Shown here one piece after another: positions 1-6,661 of a stretch of 15,967 nucleotides of DNA. The first letter of the stretch is position 1. Each line of letters starts with the position of its first letter. Under the pieces are notes generated by a model. It was not told the DNA's origin and ran no database searches. It saw only the letters and a program-made list of their open reading frames with translations. Location of the stretch: the NCBI GenBank assembly GCA_002391105.1, contig DGRT01000159.1:1-15967 (forward strand), in the 5' to 3' direction. The position numbers and the translations under genes are program-made. The DNA is from Lachnospiraceae bacterium UBA4381. GTDB lineage: Bacteria > Bacillota > Clostridia > Lachnospirales > Lachnospiraceae.

Positions 1-1254
1 GTTAAGGAAAATATCAGAAAAAAGTTTCAGGACGAGAAGCTTCCTCTTGTTGATGAAGTAATAGAACTTGACAAGCAGAGAAGAGATATTCAGGCTGAAG
101 CTGATCAGATACGTGCAAATAAGAATAAGATTTCCAAGGAAATTGGTGCTCTTATGGCAGCGGGAAAGAAGGAAGAGGCTGAAGAGGTAAAGAAGCAGGT
201 AGCTGCATCTGCTGAGAGACTTAAAGAACTTGAAGCTAAGTTCCCTGAGATTGAAGAGAAGCAGAATGCCATAATGATGAGAATACCTAATATTATTGAC
301 GCATCTGTTCCAATTGGTAAAAATGATACTGAAAATGTAGAGCTTGAGAGATTCGGCGAGCCTGTTGTTCCTGATTTTGAAGTACCTTATCATACTGATA
401 TTATGGAGAAGCTTGGTGGAATAGATCTTGATTCTGCCAGAGATGTTGCCGGAAATGGTTTCTATTATCTTCTTGGTGATGTAGCAAGACTTCATTCTGC
501 AGTCCTTACTTATGCCAGAGATTTTATGATAGACAAAGGATTTACATATGTTATTCCTCCATATATGATCAGAAGCGATGTGGTTTCCGGCGTTATGAGC
601 TTTGATGAGATGGAAGACATGATGTACAAGATTGAGGGTGAGGATCTCTTCCTTATTGGTACCAGTGAACATTCCATGATTGGTAGATTTGTCGGAAAGA
701 TGATAGATGAGGATAAGCTTCCTCTTACACTCACAAGTTATTCCCCATGCTTCCGTAAGGAGAAGGGTGCACATGGTAAGGAGGAAAGAGGTGTCTATCG
801 TATCCATCAGTTTGAGAAGCAGGAAATGATAGTAATCTGTAAACCGGAAGAGTCTATGGATTTCTTCAACAAAATGTGGAATTACACAGTAGAGCTTTTC
901 CGTACACTTGATATTCCTGTCAGAACACTTGAATGTTGTTCCGGAGATCTTGCAGATCTTAAGGTTAAGTCTCTTGATGTAGAAGCATGGTCACCAAGAC
1001 AGAAGAAATATTTTGAGGTAGGAAGCTGCTCAAATCTTGGAGATGCTCAGGCGAGAAGACTTAAGATAAGAGTAAAGGATGCAGATGGAAATAAGTATCT
1101 TGCTCATACACTTAACAATACTGTAGTTGCTCCACCTCGTATGCTTATAGCATTCCTTGAAAACAACTTAAATGCAGATGGTTCGGTAAATATTCCGGAA
1201 GTTCTCAGACCTTATATGGGTGGTAAGGAGAAGATAGAAGTATGTTCAAAATAA
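1..1254 (+). CDS. serS: Seryl-tRNA synthetase, 5' end outside window
   Basis: Class II aminoacyl-tRNA synthetase that charges tRNA-Ser (and tRNA-Sec where present) with serine in the cytosol. The frame is open from base 1, so an internal ATG at 154 is not the true start. The first visible residues (VKENIRKKF) match the N-terminal arm of the family, which suggests only about a dozen residues are missing. Seen in order: a charged coiled-coil arm (to about base 280), a GTSEHSMIG active-site segment near 655-680, motif 2 beginning FRKEKGAHGKEERG (751 onward), and motif 3 NTVVAPPRMLIAFLEN (1117-1164). The motif 3 form lacks the GLAVGRT-type sequence of the E. coli enzyme; from memory, this form also occurs in other Clostridia. 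The visible 417 residues fit a family length of about 425-430. The next gene overlaps its 3' end. Confidence 0.97.
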   Translation, partial: VKENIRKKFQDEKLPLVDEVIELDKQRRDIQAEADQIRANKNKISKEIGALMAAGKKEEAEEVKKQVAASAERLKELEAKFPEIEEKQNAIMMRIPNIIDASVPIGKNDTENVELERFGEPVVPDFEVPYHTDIMEKLGGIDLDSARDVAGNGFYYLLGDVARLHSAVLTYARDFMIDKGFTYVIPPYMIRSDVVSGVMSFDEMEDMMYKIEGEDLFLIGTSEHSMIGRFVGKMIDEDKLPLTLTSYSPCFRKEKGAHGKEERGVYRIHQFEKQEMIVICKPEESMDFFNKMWNYTVELFRTLDIPVRTLECCSGDLADLKVKSLDVEAWSPRQKKYFEVGSCSNLGDAQARRLKIRVKDADGNKYLAHTLNNTVVAPPRMLIAFLENNLNADGSVNIPEVLRPYMGGKEKIEVCSK

Positions 1255-2753
1255 TGTCGCCGGAAGAAGCGGTTGGACTAATTCAGGATGGTTCATGTAT
1301 TTGTGTAAATTCATTTCTTGGAATAGAGAATCCTGTAGAACTTCATGAGGCAATATATGATAGTTACAGCAAAACAGGAAGTCCTAAGAATCTTACCATG
1401 ATATCAAGTGCCGGATTCGGACTTTGGGATGAGAATAAAAATGCTGAAAGATATATTCGTGAGGGTGCAGTAGATAAGCTGATATGTGGACATTTTGGTG
1501 CTATGCCCAGTACAAAAAAGCTTGTACTTGAGGATAGATTTGAAAGCTACAATCTCCCTCTTGGCTGTATATCACATGCTATCAGAGCGCAGGCAGGTGG
1601 TATTCCCGGTGCACTTTCAAAGGTTGGACTGGATATATTTGTAGATCCAAGAATAGAAGGTCCCGGAATAAATAACATTTCCAAAGATGATAATCTTGTT
1701 AAGCTGGTTGAGGTTGACGGGGAAGAATTTCTCTATTATAAGTTGCCCAAAATTGATATAGCTCTTATAAAGGGAACGGCTGCTGACAGAAGGGGCAATA
1801 TATCATTTGATGATATGTATATGTCGGGTGATGCACTTTCTATCTGTCAGGCTGCAAAAGCAAATGGTGGTAAGGTTATAGTTCAGGTTGATAAGCTTGT
1901 GAGAAAGCCTACCAGACCTAGAAATGCTATTATACCGGGCTGTCTGGTTGATGCTATTGTTGTGGTTGAGCAGGAGCCTCTCGGAAGTGGTTATGAAGCG
2001 CTTACAGGTAGTTTTGAGATTCCATCCGGTCAGTGGGAAATGTGGGTTGAGATTATCGAAAGACTATCTTCTTCACATAGGCAGAACAGTGCTATTGCTG
2101 ATATTATTGGAAGACGAGCTAATCAGGAGCTTAAGGAAGGTGACATCGTAAATATCGGAGTTGGTATTCCTGAATCGGTATCACGTTATGCCAAGGAAAC
2201 AGGAATATTAAATAAGATCACCCTTACTGTTGAATCAGGCGGTGTGGGTGGATTTCCGGCGTCCGGTCCGGTATTTGGTGCAATGATAGGTGCAGCCTCT
2301 GTTTATGATATGGCTAACCAGTTCGATCTATATAATAATGGTGGTCTTGATATTTGCTTTATGGGAGCGCTGGAGGTTGATAAACAGGGAAATGTAAATG
2401 CTCATCGAAGTGAGAACGCATTTGCCGGAATAGGCGGTTTCGCAAATATTACAGCAAAGACTAAGGTGGTTGTATTCTGCTTATCATTTACTGCTAAGGG
2501 ACTGTTTGTAGAAGAACAGGATGATAAAATAAAGATACTTCAGGAGGGTTCTATTCCTAAGTTTGTAGATAAGGTTTCAAGTATCAGCTTTTCTGCAAAA
2601 AGGGCGCTCCAGAATAAACAGAGAGTGCTTTATATTACAGAGAGATGTGTATTTGAACTTACTGATAAAGGACTTAAGCTTTCTGAGGTTTATCCCGGAA
2701 TTGACAAGGAGAGAGATATATTATCAAAGTTGCCATTTACGGTTAATGAGTAG
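1242..2753 (+). CDS. Acyl-CoA:acetate/propionate CoA-transferase (fused alpha-beta, Pct type)
   Basis: Moves coenzyme A between an acyl-CoA and a carboxylic acid, a step used by fermenting Clostridia in short-chain fatty acid production. The 503-residue protein carries both halves of a family I CoA-transferase in one chain and resembles Clostridium propionicum propionate CoA-transferase along its whole length. The second half has an oxyanion-type glycine motif NIGVGIP (residues 304-310) and the segment TVESGGVGG, in which E331 should be the catalytic glutamate that forms the glutamyl-CoA thioester. The start at 1242 is preferred because AAGGAG (1225-1230) lies 11 bases upstream. A second in-frame ATG at 1254 overlaps the serS stop (TAATG) but is 23 bases from that site. 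The overlap with serS implies translational coupling. Substrate preference (acetate, propionate, butyrate, lactate) cannot be read from sequence. Confidence 0.9.
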   Translation: MFKIMSPEEAVGLIQDGSCICVNSFLGIENPVELHEAIYDSYSKTGSPKNLTMISSAGFGLWDENKNAERYIREGAVDKLICGHFGAMPSTKKLVLEDRFESYNLPLGCISHAIRAQAGGIPGALSKVGLDIFVDPRIEGPGINNISKDDNLVKLVEVDGEEFLYYKLPKIDIALIKGTAADRRGNISFDDMYMSGDALSICQAAKANGGKVIVQVDKLVRKPTRPRNAIIPGCLVDAIVVVEQEPLGSGYEALTGSFEIPSGQWEMWVEIIERLSSSHRQNSAIADIIGRRANQELKEGDIVNIGVGIPESVSRYAKETGILNKITLTVESGGVGGFPASGPVFGAMIGAASVYDMANQFDLYNNGGLDICFMGALEVDKQGNVNAHRSENAFAGIGGFANITAKTKVVVFCLSFTAKGLFVEEQDDKIKILQEGSIPKFVDKVSSISFSAKRALQNKQRVLYITERCVFELTDKGLKLSEVYPGIDKERDILSKLPFTVNE

Positions 2754-2794
2754 TAAATAAAAGTAGTATAGTATAATATTATAGTTAGTGTGTT

Positions 2795-2928
2795 GGGAGG
2801 TATAATGTAACTGTTACCGGTTGTGAAGTAATTAACGATCCGAAGAGAAGTTAAGGACGTATTCTGCGAAGCAGGATATCCTTGCGAATCAATCGACGAT
2901 CCGAAGAGAAGTATTGAGGGGGTGTAGT
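2795..2928 (+). promoter_or_regulatory. Structured leader of the lipoprotein gene
   Basis: Between the CoA-transferase stop and the lipoprotein start lies an ordered set of elements. GGGAGG (2795-2800) precedes an ATG directly followed by TAA (2805-2810). A 17-base direct repeat occurs at 2835-2851 and 2896-2912. Between the copies is a hairpin at 2853-2883 (AAGGA/TCCTT outer stem, two-base bulge, eight-pair inner stem TATTCTGC/GCAGGATA, GAA loop). The ribosome binding site GAGGGGG follows at 2916-2922. The repeats sit in different reading frames, so they are not a coding repeat. A TATAAT hexamer at 2801-2806 has no convincing -35 partner, and there is a 12-base palindrome at 2772-2783. Function unknown: a cis-acting regulator of the lipoprotein gene or a dispersed intergenic element are both possible. 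Confidence 0.45.
2835..2912. repeat. Two 17-base direct repeats flanking a hairpin
   Basis: The sequence ACGATCCGAAGAGAAGT occurs exactly at 2835-2851 and again at 2896-2912, 61 bases apart. A stable GAA-loop hairpin lies between them. A shorter relative, ACGATCC, recurs in the gap before holB (8913-8919). Confidence 0.85.
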
Positions 2929-3912
2929 ATGTTAAAATTAAAAAAATTAATATTGATGCTTCTTATGATTTGTTCACTCATGATGTTATCGGGCTGTATC
3001 AGATTTTCTACTACAATTAAGGTAAAGTCCAACGGAAAAGCGGATATAACAATGCTTATGGCTACTGTAAAAACGGATGAAACTCTTGATGATGATACAG
3101 AAGATGATGAGGAAGATATAGACCAGCTTGTCAAGGAGGGTTGGAAATACGAAAAATATGATGAGGACAATTATGAGGGATTCTTGTTAACGAAGAAAGA
3201 TGTTCCTCTGGAAGATCTTGGAAAAAACATGAATAGTGAAGAGTCTCTTGATATGAATACGGACGGACTTTCTGTTACAAAAAAAGGTTCAAAGTATTCT
3301 ATAAGCTGGGATATATCAGGAAGTGAAGACTATGAGGAGGCTGAGGATTACTCTTCATATCTGGAGTCTGCGGGAGGATACGGAAAGTTTATACTGGAAC
3401 TTCCTAATAAACCGATAAGTAGTAATGCTCATGAAGTTTCAAAGGATGGGAAGACACTTACCTGGAATATCTTTAGTATGAAAAGTGGTGAGAAAATTGA
3501 AGTTGAATTTAGTCTTATTAACTGGCCACTGATAATAGGTATTATTATTGCAATAATTCTAATTATAGTAGCAGTAATTGTAATATTTATAATTAGAAAA
3601 AAGAAGAGTGCTAATTCATCATATCCACAAAATAATCAGCAGTATAATAATCTGAATCAGGGTCAGCAATACTATGATCCAAATCAGAGTCAGCAGTATT
3701 ATGATCCAAATCAGGGTCAGCAATACTATGATCCAAATCAAGGCCAGCAATACTATGATCCAAATCAAGGCCAGCAGTATTATGATCCAAATCAAGGCCA
3801 GCAATACTATGATTCAAATCAGAGTCAGCAGTATTATGACTCAAATCAGGGTCAGCAATACTATGATTCAAATCAGGGTCAGCAATACTATGATCCAAGT
3901 CAAAATCAGTAA
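2929..3912 (+). CDS. LppM-like lipoprotein with C-terminal membrane anchor and QQYYDPNQG repeat tail
   Basis: Predicted lipoprotein of 327 residues, function unknown. The ATG at 2929 is chosen over the upstream in-frame TTG (2914) because GAGGGGG ends six bases before it. An N-terminal signal (KLKK, then a hydrophobic run) ends in the lipobox LSGC, with C23 the predicted lipidated cysteine. The mature start CIRFSTTIKVKSNGKADITM resembles LppM-type lipoproteins. An acidic stretch (residues 49-65) and a soluble domain follow to about 198, then a transmembrane helix (199-222) followed by RKKK, then a Q/Y/N-rich tail of one degenerate and nine clear nine-residue repeats (237-326). The positive charges after the helix predict a cytoplasmic tail, so the protein would be held by lipid outside and by a helix through the membrane. 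It may be a single transcription unit, ending at the hairpin at 3927. Confidence 0.75.
   Translation: MLKLKKLILMLLMICSLMMLSGCIRFSTTIKVKSNGKADITMLMATVKTDETLDDDTEDDEEDIDQLVKEGWKYEKYDEDNYEGFLLTKKDVPLEDLGKNMNSEESLDMNTDGLSVTKKGSKYSISWDISGSEDYEEAEDYSSYLESAGGYGKFILELPNKPISSNAHEVSKDGKTLTWNIFSMKSGEKIEVEFSLINWPLIIGIIIAIILIIVAVIVIFIIRKKKSANSSYPQNNQQYNNLNQGQQYYDPNQSQQYYDPNQGQQYYDPNQGQQYYDPNQGQQYYDPNQGQQYYDSNQSQQYYDSNQGQQYYDSNQGQQYYDPSQNQ
3637..3906 (+). repeat. 27-base coding tandem repeat (10 units)
   Basis: Ten in-frame 27-base units encode QQYNNLNQG and then nine copies of QQYY-D-(P/S)-(N/S)-Q-(G/S/N). Synonymous codon patterns show a higher order: units 1-4 after the degenerate first one match units 6-9 in the CAA-TAC versus CAG-TAT choice and in the AGT/GGT ending, which points to an older 135-base duplication. 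Unit length is a multiple of three, so copy-number changes keep the frame. Confidence 0.95.
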
Positions 3913-3926
3913 TATTATAAAAAATA

Positions 3927-3977
3927 AGGACCATTATCTCAGATCTCATATGATTTATGAGTCTGGATAATGGTCCT
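3927..3977. terminator. Bidirectional terminator, lipoprotein / L,D-transpeptidase junction
   Basis: AGGACCATTATC (3927-3938) pairs with GATAATGGTCCT (3966-3977). CAGA/TCTG and CTCATA/TATGAG continue the stem inward, with two single-base bulges and a five-base loop. On the plus strand it is followed by TGTTATTTAATATTT. On the minus strand it is followed by a stronger U-rich tract (complement of the A-run at 3917-3926). It therefore fits both convergent genes, and the minus-strand side looks better. Confidence 0.85.
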
Positions 3978-4017
3978 GTTATTTAATATTTGCATGAATT
4001 GAAAAGACACTAATATA

Positions 4018-5340
4018 TTAATAATCACGTATTTCGCTTTTATCCTGAGTGATGATTATATAAGCTCCATTTTTAAGCTTCTTCAATACCCAGACCATAT
4101 CTTCTTCTGATAGGCAGACGCATCCGGAGGTGTACCATTTGTCTCCATTACAATGAAGGAATATGCCTGCACCTATTCCATATACTGTAGGATTTATATT
4201 GAATCCGATATTCGCAGCATATTTATATTGCTTGGTATAGTCAATGAGATGCTCACCATCTACCCAGGTTTCGCTTTCAACCCAGGTATTATAGGTTTCT
4301 TTTTCGGATGAAAGATATGAGGTCGGTGTTATATCACGATATGTCATTTCAGTACCGGGATTCTCAGCTATACCAAAGGCATAGTTAAGTTCATATGCTC
4401 CCAGAGGGGTGGTTTTGTCACCCATAACTCTTTTTGATGGATTGCTAAATCCATTTTTTCCGTAACCACAATACATAGCTTTAGAGCTTTTCCAGGAACC
4501 ATCAGTCTGCTTTTCCCATAAAGTCAGTTCGTGGTCGATTACGAGAACAATCTGATTAGTGAGCTTGGCGGTTGCTGAATCTGCTATCAGCTCTTCAATA
4601 GGAGTATTATCGATCATGATTCCATTTTCATCGATTTCATAACCATCAATAGTAGTGGATACAGCCATTGCACCGGTCTCAGTTAAGTAATACCACTTTC
4701 CGGAGGATCTAACCCACTCGGAGGATTTCATGTATCCGTTTGAATCAAAGTAGTACCATTTTCTATTGATCTTAAGCCAACTGCCTGCGGGATACCAGTT
4801 GCCGGATTCGAACCACCAGCCCGTACTGTTTTTGTTCCATTTTCCGTACCATGCCGGACTGTACCAGCCATTATTATCCAGCCAGTAACCATCAATGTAT
4901 TCGCAGCGTGCGTATGTACCATCCCCGTTGTCATACCACCAGCCGTTTTTCTCCTGCACCCATTTTCCTTCTGGCTCTTCTTGAGAATCGCTATCATCGG
5001 AAGACTGCTTCTGGGAATCGCCGTTATCGGAAGTCTGTTTCTGAGAATCGTTATCACCAGAAGTCTGTTTCTGGGAAGTGCTGTCATCGGAAGTCTGCTT
5101 CTGGGAATCGCTGTTATCAGAAGTCTGTTTCTGTGAATCGCTATCATTGGATGACTGTTTTTGGAAATCGCTATCATCAGTAGCTTGCTTCTGAGAGCTG
5201 CTACTGTTAGTGCTTTGTTCTTCTGCAGCCTGCAGGTAAGAATATTTGTTATATCCCGAAAAGATTACAAGAACAGCTATCAGAAGAATTGCGGAAATAA
5301 TATATCTCGGTTTGAATGGTGCATTTAAATTACTTTTCAT
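4018..5340 (-). CDS. L,D-transpeptidase (YkuD) with cell-wall-binding repeats
   Basis: Predicted membrane-anchored enzyme of 440 residues that makes 3-3 peptidoglycan cross-links or attaches proteins to the wall. Order of parts: short cytoplasmic N-terminus, signal-anchor helix (about 12-29), hydrophilic stalk of seven ten-residue units of the form KQTSDNSDSQ (51-120), aromatic cell-wall-binding repeats of the choline-binding type (about 125-225; GWWYDNGDG, GWWFESGNW, KWYYFDSNG, KWYYLTETG), then a YkuD catalytic domain (about 260-430). Catalytic residues should be H396 and C407 in HCNGDKWYTSGCVCL. The usual SHGCxR context is TSGCVC here, so the His before Gly-Cys and the following Arg are replaced. 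Ribosome binding site GAAAGGG (complement of 5347-5353) lies six bases upstream. Transcribed alone, convergent with the lipoprotein gene. Confidence 0.92.
   Translation of the reverse strand: MKSNLNAPFKPRYIISAILLIAVLVIFSGYNKYSYLQAAEEQSTNSSSSQKQATDDSDFQKQSSNDSDSQKQTSDNSDSQKQTSDDSTSQKQTSGDNDSQKQTSDNGDSQKQSSDDSDSQEEPEGKWVQEKNGWWYDNGDGTYARCEYIDGYWLDNNGWYSPAWYGKWNKNSTGWWFESGNWYPAGSWLKINRKWYYFDSNGYMKSSEWVRSSGKWYYLTETGAMAVSTTIDGYEIDENGIMIDNTPIEELIADSATAKLTNQIVLVIDHELTLWEKQTDGSWKSSKAMYCGYGKNGFSNPSKRVMGDKTTPLGAYELNYAFGIAENPGTEMTYRDITPTSYLSSEKETYNTWVESETWVDGEHLIDYTKQYKYAANIGFNINPTVYGIGAGIFLHCNGDKWYTSGCVCLSEEDMVWVLKKLKNGAYIIITQDKSEIRDY
4981..5190 (-). repeat. 30-base coding tandem repeat (7 units)
   Basis: Seven in-frame 30-base units encode the KQ(T/S/A)(S/T)-rich stalk of the L,D-transpeptidase, each ending in Q and mostly in DSQ. 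The repeats are contiguous without spacers, so this is a coding minisatellite and not a CRISPR array. It probably sets the length of the stalk between membrane and wall. Confidence 0.9.
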
Positions 5341-5364
5341 ATAAAACCCTTTCTATCAACGTAA

Positions 5365-5393
5365 TTCATATAGCTACAGTTGTTTACTGACAA
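5365..5393 (-). promoter_or_regulatory. Candidate promoter of the L,D-transpeptidase gene
   Basis: On the minus strand TTGTCA (complement of 5388-5393) and TATGAA (complement of 5365-5370) are separated by exactly 17 bases. This predicts a transcript start near 5358 and a leader of about 18 bases containing the GAAAGGG ribosome binding site. Read by eye only. Confidence 0.5.
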
Positions 5394-5550
5394 CCTTTGG
5401 AACGTTGAAAAATAACTGTAAAAAGTTTATTATTTTTTGAGGGATACGTCAATATAGATGACAAAAATTCGATATAAGAGAGAAAAGCTGAGACATAAGA
5501 GATAAAGCAGAGAAAGGTGAGAGAAAATGCAGGTATTTATCAGAGACTTC

Positions 5551-5579
5551 TTGAGAATAGAGCTGTGATTAGCTATAAT
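5551..5579 (+). promoter_or_regulatory. Strong sigma-A type promoter upstream of ispE
   Basis: TTGAGA (5551-5556) and a perfect TATAAT (5574-5579) are separated by 17 bases, one mismatch from the full vegetative consensus. The predicted start near 5586 gives a leader of about 49 bases before the ispE ATG. It is the best promoter match I found in the window and probably drives the operon through rsmI. Confidence 0.8.
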
Positions 5580-5634
5580 TAGCATGACTTTAAGTAATAC
5601 CTGACTTATCATAAAAGCATAACGGAGTATAAAA

Positions 5635-6567
5635 ATGTTACAGAAGAAAGCATTTGCAAAGGTCAATCTCAGTCTGGATATCATCGGGCGAAGAGAGGAT
5701 GGATATCATCTGGTTCGTATGGTGATGCAGACGCTCGATATATATGACCTGCTAAAACTGGAAAAGCTGGAAGATAATAAGATAGAGATAAGTGTATCTG
5801 ATTCAAGAGGTGATATGGGAGCAAAGGAAGAAATATCCAGACTTCCGGTTGGAGAGGATAACCTAGTATATAAGGCTGCAAAACAGGTATTGCAGAAGTA
5901 TCTGTGGAATAAGGGCAGACAGGGTGGTGTCAGTATCACTTTGGAGAAGCACATTCCTATAGCTGCAGGTATGGCAGGTGGAAGCAGTGATGCTGCCGCA
6001 GCTATTAAAGGAATAAATGAGCTTTATGAGCTGGGTGTTATGGATCAGGAGCTTATGGAATTAGGTGTAAAGCTTGGGGCAGACATTCCCTACTGTATTA
6101 TGGGAGGAACCGCTCTTTCAGAGGGAATCGGAGAGAATCTTACAAAGCTGCCACAGCTTTCTGAGACTGTAGTTCTTGTGGCAAAGCCGCCTATCGCTGT
6201 TTCAACAAAGGAAGCCTACGGAGATTTCGACAGTTTTCTTGAATCCGGGAAATGGATCGACCATCCGGATGTAGATGGACAGGTAGATGCTATTTATTCC
6301 GGTGACATTTTAAAAACTGCTTCCTATTGCAAGAATGTACTGGAACAGGTAACAGGAGGCAAGCATCCGGAGATACAGAAGCTCGAAGAGGTTATGAAGA
6401 AATGCGGAGCTTTAAATGCAATAATGAGTGGAAGCGGTCCGACTGTATTTGGTATATTTTCCAATCTTCAGGATGCTGAGAGAGCATATAATGAAATAGA
6501 GACTAACAATATGACAGAGCAGCTTTTTATATCCAGAACAGTAGGTGGTAGTTCAGCGATTGTATGA
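5635..6567 (+). CDS. ispE: 4-diphosphocytidyl-2-C-methyl-D-erythritol kinase
   Basis: GHMP-family kinase of the MEP (non-mevalonate) isoprenoid pathway. It phosphorylates the 2-hydroxyl of CDP-methylerythritol with ATP in the cytosol. The 310-residue protein has the three GHMP motifs: KAFAKVNLSLDIIGRREDGYH at the N-terminus (K9 near the substrate), the ATP-binding glycine loop PIAAGMAGGSSDAAA (108-122), and MSGSGPTVFGIF (264-275). D150 in GADIPYC should be the catalytic aspartate. Length is slightly above the usual 280-300, with a longer loop after the N-terminal motif. GGAG (5624-5627) lies seven bases before the ATG. It is the first gene after the strong promoter at 5551. Its presence says the organism uses the MEP route. 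Confidence 0.96.
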   Translation: MLQKKAFAKVNLSLDIIGRREDGYHLVRMVMQTLDIYDLLKLEKLEDNKIEISVSDSRGDMGAKEEISRLPVGEDNLVYKAAKQVLQKYLWNKGRQGGVSITLEKHIPIAAGMAGGSSDAAAAIKGINELYELGVMDQELMELGVKLGADIPYCIMGGTALSEGIGENLTKLPQLSETVVLVAKPPIAVSTKEAYGDFDSFLESGKWIDHPDVDGQVDAIYSGDILKTASYCKNVLEQVTGGKHPEIQKLEEVMKKCGALNAIMSGSGPTVFGIFSNLQDAERAYNEIETNNMTEQLFISRTVGGSSAIV

Positions 6568-6661
6568 ACTGACTAATTAAAACCGTGCTGATAAAGAATA
6601 ATGAAAAATCAGGATCCTGAACTATAGGAATAGGATACTTTAAAATAAGGTGGACAGAATA

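Noticed and set aside
2754..2928. Possible remnant gene or leader peptide containing the DPKRS-encoding repeat
   Set aside because: The two copies lie in different frames, each broken by stops, so the repeat is not a coding feature.
3611..3970. Long repetitive open frames on both strands over the lipoprotein tail
   Set aside because: A 27-base repeat without stops in one frame tends to be open in all frames. Only the frame joined to the lipoprotein has a start signal and a sensible protein.
4728..5183. Overlapping open frames on both strands in the transpeptidase stalk region
   Set aside because: They arise from the 30-base coding repeat; the L,D-transpeptidase frame is complete and well supported.
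4981..5190. CRISPR-like periodic repeats
   Set aside because: Units are contiguous, in frame and without unique spacers; no cas genes are nearby.
5527..5568. 13-codon frame with an AAAGGTG site upstream of ispE
   Set aside because: It overlaps the promoter hexamers and lies mostly before the predicted transcript start, so it would not be in the mRNA.
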